Shown piece by piece: positions 43,101 to 53,671 of a stretch of 64,000 bases of DNA (position 1 is the first letter of the stretch; the number at the start of each line of letters is the position of its first letter). The position numbers and the translations under genes are program-made. The stretch covers positions 39,176 through 103,175 of the forward strand of contig NZ_BNCD01000026.1 in assembly GCF_014656295.1 (NCBI RefSeq), read 5' to 3'. This DNA is from Streptomyces sulfonofaciens. Its GTDB lineage: Bacteria; Actinomycetota; Actinomycetes; Streptomycetales; Streptomycetaceae. The notes below the pieces were generated by a model. That model had not been told where the DNA came from, made no database searches, and was given only the letters and a program-made list of their open reading frames with translations.

Positions 43101-43496
43101 CGCCGACGCGATCGCCGCGTCCGCGCGGGAGGTCGGCACGGTCGCGCGGACGTAGCCGAGCTTGTCGTACACCCGGCCGACGGAGCCACCCCTGACGGCC
43201 TTCAGCCGGCCGGCGACCTCGCCGGTGGCGCCCGGCGCGGTCGCGATCATCATCGTGACGTTCTTCTGGCCCGCGGCCTTGGCGTCGGCCAGCAGGTCCG
43301 CGTCCGCGGAACCGAGCTTGTCGCCGGCCGACTTGACCACGGGGGCCGGGCCGGGGCCCGTGTCGGCCGAGAAGGCCCGGGGGAGTGGGCCGCCCGCTGA
43401 CAGGACGGCCACCAGGCCCGCGGCCAGGGCCACACGGGCCGTACGTCTGGAGCGCGCACCGGAGTCCGGTGCGCGGTGGTACTCATGACTCATCAT
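40149..43496 (-). CDS. Large secreted subtilisin-like serine protease (S8)
   Basis: 1115 residues. The signal peptide has a twin-Arg-like start (SRRTARVALAAGLVAVLSAGG) and is followed by an I9-type propeptide (about residues 60-130). The S8 domain shows Asp in ILDSGVDLAHP (about 214), His in EHGTHVAGI (about 395), the oxyanion Asn in ISAGNDGPG and Ser in GTSMASPQ (about 591). About 170 residues are inserted between Asp and His. The long C-terminal part contains beta-sandwich domains (one with TVVVSKPLAG, and a bacterial pre-peptidase-type module near the end). It is exported and probably active at the wall or in the medium. Divergent from the Nudix gene. Confidence 0.93.
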   Translation of the reverse strand: MMSHEYHRAPDSGARSRRTARVALAAGLVAVLSAGGPLPRAFSADTGPGPAPVVKSAGDKLGSADADLLADAKAAGQKNVTMMIATAPGATGEVAGRLKAVRGGSVGRVYDKLGYVRATVPTSRADAAIASAEKLSTVHGIDLRQEIKLDDPRPAGAGGARSAEGAGGAPKAGYPAPDRHTPAKNPYNPSFETGAVDFVKQHPKADGRGVTIGILDSGVDLAHPALQKTTTGQRKIVDWVTSTDPILDGDATWRPMVNPVEGPAFTYNGTSWTAPAGSYQVSVFKESASLGGDAKGDLNRDGDTTDSWGVLYDPAAGTVRVDLDGDHDFTDDTAMKPYKESHQVAHFGTDDPATDVVEQIPFVVEIRKDVPMDPYGGDWVGKKADFVNIGVIEAEHGTHVAGITAANGLFGGAMNGAAPGAQIVSSRACTWTGSCTNVALTEGMIDLVANRGVDVVNMSIGGLPALNDANNARAELYTRLIDTYGVQLVISAGNDGPGVNTIGDPGLADKVVSVGAAVSKETWAADYGSQVKTPYAMMPFSSAGPREDGGFAPTISAPGAAVNSTQTWLPGAPVAEAGYRLPAGYSMLQGTSMASPQAAGGVALLLSAAKKEHITLSPATLRTALTSTAKHIEGVQAYREGAGLLDVVGAWKAIERGARTHTQDTHSFTVKAPVDTVLSGSLATPDSGVGVYDREGGLRTGQKKTYAVTLTRTSGPAGGIRHQLRLRNDDGTFRVLGGDSVVLPLHKAVTVRVEAHPRSSGVHSAILAVDDTRTEGVDQQILATVVVSKPLAGPAYTATESGSVQRNSTRSYFLTVPEGAENLQISLGGLAKDSQTRFIAIHPYGVPSDDTSTPSCYPNYDNPDNVCRPDLRSYADPQPGVWEVEVEARRTSPLLDNPYRLDVAVLGVTFDPAVQTVPEAEAGTAAKVSWKATNGFAAVDGTLAGGALGSAETARPSIGEGETRTTEVVVPEGAESLDAAIGGVSDASADLDLTVYDADGNVVAQSADGDSEEAVSISNPDPGTYTVEVVGYSVPSGSTAYDYRDVFYSTSLGQVSVDPSQHVKLANGASAEISAEVVAKAPAAEGRQLFGELQMLNERGMVAGTASVTIGKVTQ

Positions 43497-43684
43497 TCGG
43501 CATCCCTGCTGCGTGAAGGGTCGAATCGAGCGTGAAGTCCGGTATGTGGGTGCCGGATGCGCGCTCGTCCTGATCTAATCACCGGCAGGCCGCGCGGAGT
43601 TGCCCAAGCGGAAATGAGACCGCGGCGTAATGAGTCCCCGTGCGCCGACGGGCGCGCGCCCGTCGCGCGCCCTAACGTGCGCCC

Positions 43685-44158
43685 ATGCACAAAGAACTCA
43701 GGGTCGCGGCCTACGCGGTGTGCGTACGGGACGGGCAGGTGCTGCTGGCCCGCTGGGTCAACCGCCGCGACGGCCGGAAACGGTGGACGCTGCCGGGCGG
43801 CGGCATGGAGCACGGCGAGGACCCCTACGACACCGTGATACGCGAGGTCGACGAGGAGACCGGGTACACCGTGACCCCTCTCGCACTGCTCGGCGTGGAC
43901 TCGCTGCTCCGCCAGTACCCGCGCAGACTCGGCGGCACCGCGGACTTCCACGGACTGCGCATCGTCTACGAGGGCCGGATCACGGGTGGTGAGCTGCGCA
44001 GCGAGACCGGCGGCTCCACGGACCTCGCCGCCTGGCACCCCCTGGAGGAGGTGACAGCCCTCGACCGGGTGGAACTGGTCGACGTGGGCCTCGCCCTGTG
44101 GCGCGACCGGCCCGCCGACGGCAGGGCCCCGCTACCCCGGGAGATGAACTCCCCGTAA
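43685..44158 (+). CDS. Nudix hydrolase
   Basis: 157 residues. The Nudix box is complete: GGGMEHGEDPYDTVIREVDEETG, with the REVDEE metal ligands at about residues 58-63. It hydrolyses a nucleoside diphosphate linked to another moiety; the substrate cannot be read from sequence. ATG at 43685. It stands alone, 188 nt from the divergent protease gene and 198 nt upstream of the metallophosphoesterase. Confidence 0.9.
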   Translation: MHKELRVAAYAVCVRDGQVLLARWVNRRDGRKRWTLPGGGMEHGEDPYDTVIREVDEETGYTVTPLALLGVDSLLRQYPRRLGGTADFHGLRIVYEGRITGGELRSETGGSTDLAAWHPLEEVTALDRVELVDVGLALWRDRPADGRAPLPREMNSP

Positions 44159-44200
44159 CCGTTCTCCCTCCGGCGGACAAGGGCCGCATGGCCACCGGAG

Positions 44201-44238
44201 ACGGCCGAGATCCACGTCAAAGGATCGGTGTCGGCCGT
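44201..44238. other. Bulged hairpin between Nudix and phosphoesterase genes
   Basis: ACGGCCGA (44201-44208) pairs with TCGGCCGT (44231-44238), and inside it GATCC pairs with GGATC, leaving a 4-nt bulge. It may end the Nudix transcript; it lies just before the PHO-box-like repeats. Confidence 0.5.
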
Positions 44239-44247
44239 TGCCGTCGA

Positions 44248-44280
44248 GTTAACGCGCAGGTCACCCCAGGTGCCAACCAT
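44248..44280 (+). promoter_or_regulatory. PHO-box-like direct repeats (PhoP candidate site)
   Basis: Three 11-nt units follow each other: GTTAACGCGCA, GGTCACCCCAG and GTGCCAACCAT. The second fits the Streptomyces PhoP direct-repeat unit (GTTCACC plus 4 nt) at 6 of 7 positions; the first and third fit less well. They lie 77 nt before the start of a phosphoesterase gene, a plausible PhoP target. Confidence 0.45.
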
Positions 44281-44356
44281 CGAGTGGAGCGGGAGGTTCG
44301 GGTCCCGAGCCCCCCGCGACCACTGCCGACGCGTTCGCACCCGGGGAGGCCGCGCC

Positions 44357-46105
44357 ATGCCGCGCCTACGCTCTGTCGCCAATGCGGCCAATGCGGCCGC
44401 CGCGGCCGCCAGGAAGGTCGACCGCCGCACCCTGCTGGCCGCCGCCGGCGGGCTCTCGCTCAGTGCCGGGATCGGCTGTGCGCTCGGCCTCGGCGGCAGC
44501 GAGGCCGCCGGTGCCACCGCACCGGCGGCCGGCTCCCGCAAGGCCCCGCCCCCGCCGCCGGCCCCCTACACCGCGGGCACCACCCTGGACACCGTCGCCG
44601 CGCCCACGGGCCGGGAGGGCTACCGGCGGCTCGGCCGCGGCCCCGCCTGGCAGCGCACGGTACGCGCCGAGCTGGCCGCGCCGCACCGCGGCCGGGCCGG
44701 GCGGCGCACCGCCCTGGCCGCGTTCGTCCAGCTCACCGACCTGCACCTGGCCGACGTCCAGCATCCGCTGCGCCTGGAGTACCTGCGCCGGCACGTCACC
44801 AACGGCTGGCGGCCGCACGAGGCGCTCACCGTCGCGGGCGCCGTCTCCCTGGTGGAACGGGTCAACGCGTTGCGCGGCGCACCGGTGACCGGTGCCCCGC
44901 TGCAGTTCGTGATGACCACCGGTGACAACACCGACAACAACGCACGCTGCGAACTGGACTGGTTCCTGACCACCATGAGCGGTGGAGCGATCACGCCCAA
45001 CACCGGCGACCCGCACCGTTACGAGGGTGTCCAGGACAGCGGCCTCGCGCTCTACTGGCAGCCGCAGGACGCGGCACTGCGCGACGCCGACAAGCAACTC
45101 GGCTTCCCGCACCTGCCCGGCTTCCTCGACGCCGCGATCCGCGGCCTGCGCAGTCCCGGGCTCGACCTCCCCTGGTACTCGACGGTCGGCAACCACGACG
45201 CGCTCGCCGGCGGCTGCTACGGCGGCGGCGACTCGTACCTGGCCGAGTTCGCCGTCGGCGACCGCAAGCTGTTCAGTCTGCCCGGGGCCGAGACCAAGGC
45301 GGTCTACAACGGCATCCACCAGGCCACCGATCCCACCGGCGGACTGCTGGAGCAGGTGCTGCGCGGTCAGGCCAGGCACATGCGGACCGTCACCCCCGAC
45401 GCGTCCCGAGCGCCCTTCACCGCCGCCGAGTACGTGGCGGCCCACCTCGATCCCGCCCACCGCGGCCCGGGCCCCCTCGGCCACGGCTACACCGCCGACA
45501 ACCTGGCGTCCGGCACCCGGTACTACACGTTCCGCGTGTCCGACGACGTGCTCGGCATCAGCCTGGACACCACCGACCCCGGCGGAGCCTACGAGGGGTC
45601 GATCGGCGGCGAGCAACTGGCCTGGCTGGAGCGGACCCTCAAGGCGAACAGGGACACGTACACCCTCGTCTTCAGCCACCACACCAGTGCCAGCATGGGC
45701 AATCTGCGCCCCGACCCCGCGCGCCCGCACGACACCCGGCACGGCGGGGCCGAACTGCTCGACCTGCTCGGCCGCCATCCGCGCGTGCTGGCCTGGATCA
45801 ACGGCCACAGCCACCGCAACGAGATCACCCCGCACGGCACGTTCTGGGAGGTCACCACCGCCTCCCACGTGGACTACCCGCAGCTCGCCCGGGTGATCGA
45901 GCTGGTGGACAACCGGGACGGCACGCTCTCGCTCCTCACCACCCTCGTCGAGTCCGCCGCCCCGCACCGCACGGACTTCGCCGACCTCTCGGCGCCCGGC
46001 CTCGCCGCGCTCTACCGCGAACTCGCCTTCAACGCCCCCGGCGGGCGTACGGACCTGGCGGGCGACCCCGGGGACCGAAACACGGAACTGGTGCTGCGCG
46101 CCTGA
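44357..46105 (+). CDS. Tat-exported metallophosphoesterase (TIGR03767-like)
   Basis: 582 residues. A twin-arginine signal (DRRTLLAAAGGLSLSAGIG, about residues 22-40) indicates folded export. Calcineurin-type metal motifs appear in order: LTDLHLAD (about 127-134), TTGDNTDNN (about 191-199), VGNHDA (about 277-282), FSHHT, and NGHSH (about 480-484). The architecture with a large insert matches the actinobacterial TIGR03767 family. It is predicted to release phosphate from an extracellular phosphoester. ATG at 44357. Confidence 0.9.
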   Translation: MPRLRSVANAANAAAAAARKVDRRTLLAAAGGLSLSAGIGCALGLGGSEAAGATAPAAGSRKAPPPPPAPYTAGTTLDTVAAPTGREGYRRLGRGPAWQRTVRAELAAPHRGRAGRRTALAAFVQLTDLHLADVQHPLRLEYLRRHVTNGWRPHEALTVAGAVSLVERVNALRGAPVTGAPLQFVMTTGDNTDNNARCELDWFLTTMSGGAITPNTGDPHRYEGVQDSGLALYWQPQDAALRDADKQLGFPHLPGFLDAAIRGLRSPGLDLPWYSTVGNHDALAGGCYGGGDSYLAEFAVGDRKLFSLPGAETKAVYNGIHQATDPTGGLLEQVLRGQARHMRTVTPDASRAPFTAAEYVAAHLDPAHRGPGPLGHGYTADNLASGTRYYTFRVSDDVLGISLDTTDPGGAYEGSIGGEQLAWLERTLKANRDTYTLVFSHHTSASMGNLRPDPARPHDTRHGGAELLDLLGRHPRVLAWINGHSHRNEITPHGTFWEVTTASHVDYPQLARVIELVDNRDGTLSLLTTLVESAAPHRTDFADLSAPGLAALYRELAFNAPGGRTDLAGDPGDRNTELVLRA

Positions 46106-46264
46106 CGCACCCGGTGGGTCCCGGTGCCCCCGCCGGACCGGGTGGGCCCGGCGGGGCCGGGGCGGCGGAGCCCGCGGCGGGGCCAGCATCGCCGCCGGGG
46201 CCCGGCGGGGGCGGGGCGTCCGATCGGGATCCGGCCCGCCGGCGGGGCGTCCGGTGGGGCGCGC

Positions 46265-47653
46265 TCACCGCGGCAGGACGCGCACGTACGCCGCGGGGTC
46301 GCGGTCGGCCGACGCCATCAGGGCGGTCCGCACCACCACGGCCTGCTCGCCGGGCGACTCCCACAGCGCCCGCGGCGGCACCCGCACCACCACGATGCCC
46401 AGCCGTTCCAGGTGCTCGCGACGGCGGGCGAACTCGGCCCACAGCACGTCCTCCCCGAAGCGGCCGCCGTCCGTCCGCGGCGCCTCGGTGTCCAGTTCGA
46501 GGGCGACGGCGTGGCCGGGCCAGTAGGCGTCGACGGCGCCGAGGTGCGGACCGCCGGGCAACTGGAGGTCGACGTTCCACAGCGGCTCCGGGAGCTGGTG
46601 CCCGTGCACCGTGCGGTACAGCAGGTCCTCGGCGAGCGGGCGGTGCCCGTCGAGCAGCATCTCGACCGCCTCGGCCACGTGCGGCAGCTCCAGCAGGTGG
46701 GCGCTCCGCAGCTCCGCCGCCACCCCGGTCACGTCGCAGTGTCCGCCGTGCACCGCCTCCGCGAGCACGCCGTGCACCGCGGCGGTGCCGGCGAGCCGCG
46801 CCACCGCGTCGGCGAGCGCCCGGGGCACCGGCGCCACCGGCACGCCTCTGACGCGGTTCGGGTCGGGCAGCCGCGCACAGCGCACCAGCCGTGCGAAGGA
46901 GACCGACCGCAGCCGCCGGGTGCGCGGCACCAGCACGTCGATGCCCTCCAGCGCGGGCAGCGGGGGAGCGGACATGAACCGGTGCAGGGCGAGGGCCGCC
47001 AGACCGGTGATCATCGCCTCGCCGTACGGCTCACCGCAGCAGGCCGCGCCGCGCCGTGCGGGAACCGGACGGGCGGCGGCCGCCGGGGCGTGCGCGTGCG
47101 GGTCCGATGCGTGGGGACCTGCTGCGCGCGGGGCCGGCGTGTGGGGACCTGCTGCGTGCGGGGCCGGCGTGTGGGGACCTGCTGCGTGCGGGCTTGGCGC
47201 CTGCGGGCCCGGTTCTTGCGGGCCCGGTGCCCGACGGTGCGGGGTCTGCCGGGCGGGCTCCTGCGGGCCCGGCTCCTGCACACCTGGCTCCTGTGGGCCG
47301 GGCTGCCCCGCTTTCCACCGGCCGGGCTGGGCGGACTCCCACCGGTCCGGCGAGGCGGGCTCCTGCTCGGCGACCGCCTGCTGGGCGGGCAGGGCGGGCA
47401 GCGGGGCGGACGACGGCGACCGCACCGCGTACAGCAGTGCGGCGTGCAGCCGCTCCTCGCCGGACGGCGGCCCCGGGTGCAGCAGGAAGACGCCCGGCAG
47501 GAGCTGCTGCCAGCCGCCGCCGGGGCGGCACCGCTCACGTGCCTGTGCGAGCGGGACGCCGTGCGCCCGCAGTTGCGCGCTGCTGAGCACCCGCCGCTGT
47601 GCCTGGCAGAGATGGCTCAAGGGGTGGGGGGAGACCGGGCTGTCGTGGCTCAT
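46265..47653 (-). CDS. DUF559/Vsr-like nuclease-fold protein with repeat insert
   Basis: 462 residues. The N-terminus (SAQLRAHGVPLAQARERCRPG...WQQLLPGVFLLHPG) resembles the winged-helix AbiEi-like head of a common actinobacterial family. The C-terminus has the DUF559 nuclease-like core: VDAYWPGHAVALELDTEA with conserved Asp and Glu-x-Asp, then LGIVVVRVPPRAL. Between them is a Pro/Ala/His/Gly-rich insert (about residues 105-225) that includes a 30-bp tandem repeat. The function of the family is unknown; it is often annotated simply as DUF559. ATG at 47653. Confidence 0.75.
   Translation of the reverse strand: MSHDSPVSPHPLSHLCQAQRRVLSSAQLRAHGVPLAQARERCRPGGGWQQLLPGVFLLHPGPPSGEERLHAALLYAVRSPSSAPLPALPAQQAVAEQEPASPDRWESAQPGRWKAGQPGPQEPGVQEPGPQEPARQTPHRRAPGPQEPGPQAPSPHAAGPHTPAPHAAGPHTPAPRAAGPHASDPHAHAPAAAARPVPARRGAACCGEPYGEAMITGLAALALHRFMSAPPLPALEGIDVLVPRTRRLRSVSFARLVRCARLPDPNRVRGVPVAPVPRALADAVARLAGTAAVHGVLAEAVHGGHCDVTGVAAELRSAHLLELPHVAEAVEMLLDGHRPLAEDLLYRTVHGHQLPEPLWNVDLQLPGGPHLGAVDAYWPGHAVALELDTEAPRTDGGRFGEDVLWAEFARRREHLERLGIVVVRVPPRALWESPGEQAVVVRTALMASADRDPAAYVRVLPR
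47099..47200 (-). repeat. 30-bp in-frame tandem repeat
   Basis: GTGGGGACCTGCTGCGTGCG and its continuation recur at 47111, 47141 and 47171, exactly 30 bp apart. In the leftward frame it encodes a Gly-Pro-His-Ala-Ala type repeat in the insert of the DUF559 protein. Confidence 0.85.
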
Positions 47654-47779
47654 GCCCGCAATGTCCCCACTGCGGAGCCCGCAACGAACCGCTGTTACCA
47701 ACCCGTCGACAAACCCAGACAACACCCCCGGAACCTCCGAAAGCGTGTCCGTCAGGCGGATGTTGACCGCCCGCGGCCG

Positions 47780-50377
<2,598 letters not shown>

Positions 50378-50712
50378 GGGCGGCACTCCCTCGTGGCTTG
50401 CTGGCTTGCGTCTCGAACGGCTCTCGTACGGCTCGGCGGCTCGCCGCCCCGGGCCCACGCCGGGTGACGCGCGTAACCGGAACGGCGCACGGTGTGCGGA
50501 CAGGCACCGATCCTGCCATGGACGACCGATGGCGCACACCGGGAATGGCATGGGTGACCAGTGGCGTTGCCGCAGGGGGAGGACGACGCGTGCCGCATCC
50601 CGGGCTCCGGGAGCCGTGGCACGGGCCGTACCACCTGCAAGATCAGCCGTACGGCAGGTGCGCCCGAGTGGCGCCCGGCCCCTGATGAGGCTGCGCTTCC
50701 ATGAGGAGAATC
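50378..50712. promoter_or_regulatory. Divergent promoter region of pepN paralogue and Rv2466c-like gene
   Basis: No gene is seen. A short inverted repeat (CCACCTGC ... GCAGGTG) lies near 50630-50665 in front of the rightward gene. No factor can be named. Confidence 0.4.
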
Positions 50713-51342
50713 ATGACCGAGAAGACTCCCGTCGACTTCTGGTTCGACCCGCTCTGCCCCTGGGCCTGGATGACCTCCCGCTGGGTGCTGGAGGTGGAGA
50801 AGGTGCGGGACATCGAGGTCCGCTGGCACGTGATGAGCCTCGCGGTGCTCAACGAGCCCAAGCTGGACACGCTCCCGGAGCACTACCGGGAGGGCATGAA
50901 GAAGGCCTGGGGCCCGGTGCGCGTGGTGATGGCTGCCCAGGATCAGCACGGTGAGGAGGTGCTGGGCAAGCTCTACACGGCCCTGGGCACCCGCTTCCAC
51001 AACCGTGGCGAGGGCCCCACCCGGGAGGCCGTCCTGGGCGCCCTGGAGGACAGCGGCCTGCCCGCCTCCCTCGCCGACTACGCCGACTCCGACGAGTACG
51101 ACACCCAGTTGCGCGCCTCGCACAAGGTGGGCATCGACAAGGTGGGCGAGGAGGTCGGCACCCCGGTGATCGCGGTACCCGGCCCGGAGGGCGAGGAGGT
51201 CGCCTTCTTCGGCCCGGTCGTCACTCCCGCGCCCAAGGGCGAGGCGGCGGCCCGGCTCTGGGACGGCACCCTGATGGTCGCCTCGACCCCCGGCTTCTAC
51301 GAGATCAAGCGCACCCGTACGGTGGGCCCGATCTTCGACTGA
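50713..51342 (+). CDS. DsbA-fold mycothiol-dependent oxidoreductase, Rv2466c-like
   Basis: 209 residues, ATG at 50713 after GAGGAG. A thioredoxin fold with a helical insert: VDFWFDPLCPWAW at residues 6-18, the cis-Pro strand GTPVIAV, and the C-terminal KRTRTVGPIFD typical of the Rv2466c group, which accepts electrons from mycothiol and can activate nitro-compounds. The active site reads CPWA. The mycobacterial protein, as I recall it, has CPWC, so this one has a single catalytic Cys and would work by a monothiol route. No signal peptide; cytoplasmic. Confidence 0.88.
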   Translation: MTEKTPVDFWFDPLCPWAWMTSRWVLEVEKVRDIEVRWHVMSLAVLNEPKLDTLPEHYREGMKKAWGPVRVVMAAQDQHGEEVLGKLYTALGTRFHNRGEGPTREAVLGALEDSGLPASLADYADSDEYDTQLRASHKVGIDKVGEEVGTPVIAVPGPEGEEVAFFGPVVTPAPKGEAAARLWDGTLMVASTPGFYEIKRTRTVGPIFD

Positions 51343-51401
51343 GTTCCCGGTGCTGCCCGCTCCCGGTCCCTTCCGGGGCCGGTTCGGGCGTATGGATGGG
51401 A

Positions 51402-51434
51402 AAGGCCCCCGCGAGTCGCTCTCGCGGGGGCCTT
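51402..51434 (+). terminator. Strong terminator after the Rv2466c-like gene
   Basis: AAGGCCCCCGCGAG and CTCGCGGGGGCCTT form a perfect 14-bp stem with a 5-nt loop, followed by CCCCTT. It begins 60 nt after the stop codon. Confidence 0.9.
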
Positions 51435-51706
51435 CCCCTTCCGCCCGCCGTGTGAACGGTGAGAAGACGATCACCAGCAGGGCGCCCGGCCACACTCCCG
51501 GCCGCACGGCGACCGGGGCGGGCACGGGGTCACGGGGCCGTGGGCCACGGGGCCACGGCGTTCGAGCGGTGGGGCGCCAGGGGGCCGGGGCGTCGGGAAC
51601 TCGCGCGGGCCGAGGCGGGCGCAGGGGCAGGGGCAGGAGGTCACGGGGCGAGCAGCGCGGCGTCGCCCCGCTCCTCGGCGGCCGTGCGGCGGCGGGCCAC
51701 ATCTTA

Positions 51707-51723
51707 TTGCAAATATCTCGCAG
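51707..51723. promoter_or_regulatory. Orphan Nur (nickel regulator) box candidate
   Basis: TTGCAA-ATATC-TCGCAG fits the Streptomyces Nur box TTGCAA-N5-TTGCAA at 10 of 12 defined positions, inside an AT-rich island that stands out from the surroundings. In S. coelicolor Nur controls sodF and nickel uptake genes. No gene starts next to this site. Confidence 0.55.
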
Positions 51724-51921
51724 GTGCATGGTAGTGGCAGTCCGGTCGGTGTGCCCCGGAAACGCACGGGAGGACGGGCCCCGGCGGTGGCCGCACCCGG
51801 CGCGGGTGGTGGGCACGGCGGGCGGGTGGTGGGCACGGCGGTGCCGGCCCGTGGGCGCGGCGGTGCCGGTCGGGTGACGCACGCGGCGGGATCCGCTCGG
51901 GCGGCGGCGGCCCGTACGCAG

Positions 51922-51960
51922 GACCCCCGTAGGGGACCGGGACGGTCCCGTACGGGGGTC
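51922..51960 (-). terminator. Hairpin terminator after the first permease gene
   Basis: GACCCCCGTA (51922-51931) pairs with TACGGGGGTC (51951-51960); inside, GGGACC pairs with GGTCCC. It begins 29 nt beyond the permease stop in the leftward direction. Confidence 0.75.
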
Positions 51961-51988
51961 GGATGCGGAAGAGAGGTGCGCGGCGGGG

Positions 51989-53671
51989 TTAGGCGCCGTC
52001 CTCGGGCCCCTGCGCCGCCGCGGGGCGCGCCGTGCGCCGCGCGCGCAGCTCGCGCAGGCCCGCGGCGGCGAGTACCGCCGCCAGCGCGCCCGTCGACCAG
52101 AGCACCTGCGGCCGGGCGGACGAGTCGTCCAGCATCAGGCCGAGCACCACCGCCATCACCGCCAGCGTCACCCAGGTCAGCCACGGGAACGCCCACATCC
52201 GCAGCGTCAGCCGCTCCGGCGCCTCGCGCTCCAGGCGGCCGCGCAGCCGCAGTTGCGACACGGCGATCAGCGCCCACACGTAGAGCAGCACCGCGCCGAC
52301 CGCGTTGAGCATGTACAGGAAGACCGTGTCCGGCCACTTGAGGTTGAGCAGGACCGACACGAAGCCGAAGGCGACCGAGGCGAGCACCGCCCGCTGCGGC
52401 ACGCCGGCAGCGGGGGCGGCGTTGCCGGAGGCACCGGTACCGCGGGGGTCGGACGCCCGGCGGGATCCGGCGCCGGATCCCGCGGCGGGTCCCGCGCCGC
52501 GCCGCCCGCCGAGCAGCGGCAGCCCGTTCGCGACCTTCAGCAGCGCCCTGGGGGCCTCACCGCGCTCGGCCAGCGAGAAGATCATCCTGGACGATCCGTA
52601 GAGGTTGGCGTTGAGCGCCGACAGCAGCGCCACGAAGACCACTATATTCATGATCGTGGCCGCCGACGGCACCCCGATGGAGTCCAGCACGGTCACGTAC
52701 GGGCTGAGTCCCGCCTTCTGCGCCGTCCACGGCAGCACCGTCACGATGACCAGCATGGAGCCGACGTAGAAGAAGACGATCCGGTACACCGCACTGCGCA
52801 CGGCACGTGCCACCGAGCGCGCGGGGTCGTCGGACTCGGCCGCCGCGATGGTCACGACCTCCAGACCGCCGAAGGCGAAGACGACGGCGAGCACTCCCGA
52901 CGTCACGCCGTCCCAGCCGCCCGGCAGGAAGCCGCCCTCGCCGCCGGTGAGGTTGTCCAGGCCCACCGCGTGCGTGTCCGGCAGCAGGCCGAAGACCGCC
53001 AGCACGCCGAGCACCAGGAAGAGCACGATCGCGGTGACCTTCAGGGCCGCGAACCAGAACTCGAACTCGCCGAAGTTGCGCACCGCCGCGAGGTTGCTGA
53101 CCGTGAAGACCAGCATGAAGACCAGCACCCAGGCCCACTGCGGCACCGCGGGCAGCCAGCCGTGCGCGATCTGCGCGGCGCCCGTCGCCTCCACGGCGAG
53201 CACCACCACCAGCAGGAACCAGTAGAGCCAGCCGGCCGTGAACCCGGCCCAGCGGCCGAGGCCGCGCTCCGCGTGCACCGAGAACGAGCCGGACGCGGGC
53301 AGTGCCGCCGACATCTCGCCCAGCATCCGCATCACGCACGTCGCGAGCGCCCCCGCGATCAGGTACGACACGATGATGCCGGGCCCGGCGACCGAGATGC
53401 CCGCACCCGACCCCACGAAGAGCCCGGCGCCGATCACCCCGCCGAGGCCGAGCATGGTGAGGTGGCGCTGCTTCAGGCCGGCGCCGAGCGGCTCCGGCCC
53501 GGCGGCGAGCCCGGCTCCGCCGGGCACCGCGGACGCCGGTGCGGCACCGGCCGCTGTGCCGTCCGGACCCCGGGCGGGCGCGGGAACGGACGGGGCGGAG
53601 GAGGGGGCGGTGGCCGGCCGGGCGACGCCGGCGGCCTCGGTGGCGGGCCCTTCGGACCCCTGCTGATGCAT
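51989..53671 (-). CDS. Amino-acid permease (APC superfamily)
   Basis: 560 residues from ATG at 53671 (MHQQGSEGP). A hydrophilic Pro/Ala/Gly-rich N-terminus of about 60 residues is followed by about 12 TM helices. The first is preceded by LKQRHLTMLGLGGVIGAGLFVGSG, the helix-1 signature of APC amino-acid transporters, and LGEMSAALPASGSFSVHAE is also conserved. It imports an amino acid with H+. A Gly/Ala/Arg-rich insert of about 40 residues between helices 8 and 9 is unusual. Paralogous to 56269-57822 (GLKQRHL or GLKNRHL, LGEM, EFEFWF). Substrate unknown. Confidence 0.92.
   Translation of the reverse strand: MHQQGSEGPATEAAGVARPATAPSSAPSVPAPARGPDGTAAGAAPASAVPGGAGLAAGPEPLGAGLKQRHLTMLGLGGVIGAGLFVGSGAGISVAGPGIIVSYLIAGALATCVMRMLGEMSAALPASGSFSVHAERGLGRWAGFTAGWLYWFLLVVVLAVEATGAAQIAHGWLPAVPQWAWVLVFMLVFTVSNLAAVRNFGEFEFWFAALKVTAIVLFLVLGVLAVFGLLPDTHAVGLDNLTGGEGGFLPGGWDGVTSGVLAVVFAFGGLEVVTIAAAESDDPARSVARAVRSAVYRIVFFYVGSMLVIVTVLPWTAQKAGLSPYVTVLDSIGVPSAATIMNIVVFVALLSALNANLYGSSRMIFSLAERGEAPRALLKVANGLPLLGGRRGAGPAAGSGAGSRRASDPRGTGASGNAAPAAGVPQRAVLASVAFGFVSVLLNLKWPDTVFLYMLNAVGAVLLYVWALIAVSQLRLRGRLEREAPERLTLRMWAFPWLTWVTLAVMAVVLGLMLDDSSARPQVLWSTGALAAVLAAAGLRELRARRTARPAAAQGPEDGA

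Larger units (their letters stand above)
51343..51988. other. Gene-free gap between convergent genes, with Nur-box-like site
   Basis: 646 bp between two 3' ends, bordered by a terminator on each side. No gene is recognised in any frame; open frames are low-complexity translations. An unexpectedly AT-rich island at about 51700-51735 looks like a promoter or operator. In S. coelicolor, from memory, sodF lies next to the Rv2466c-like gene at this position; no SodF-like peptide is seen here. Confidence 0.65.

Noticed and set aside
51343..51988. Degraded sodF or a small protein gene in the gap
   Set aside because: All six frames were read for SodF blocks (His/Asp metal ligands, DxWEHAYY) and none was found; open frames are compositional artefacts.
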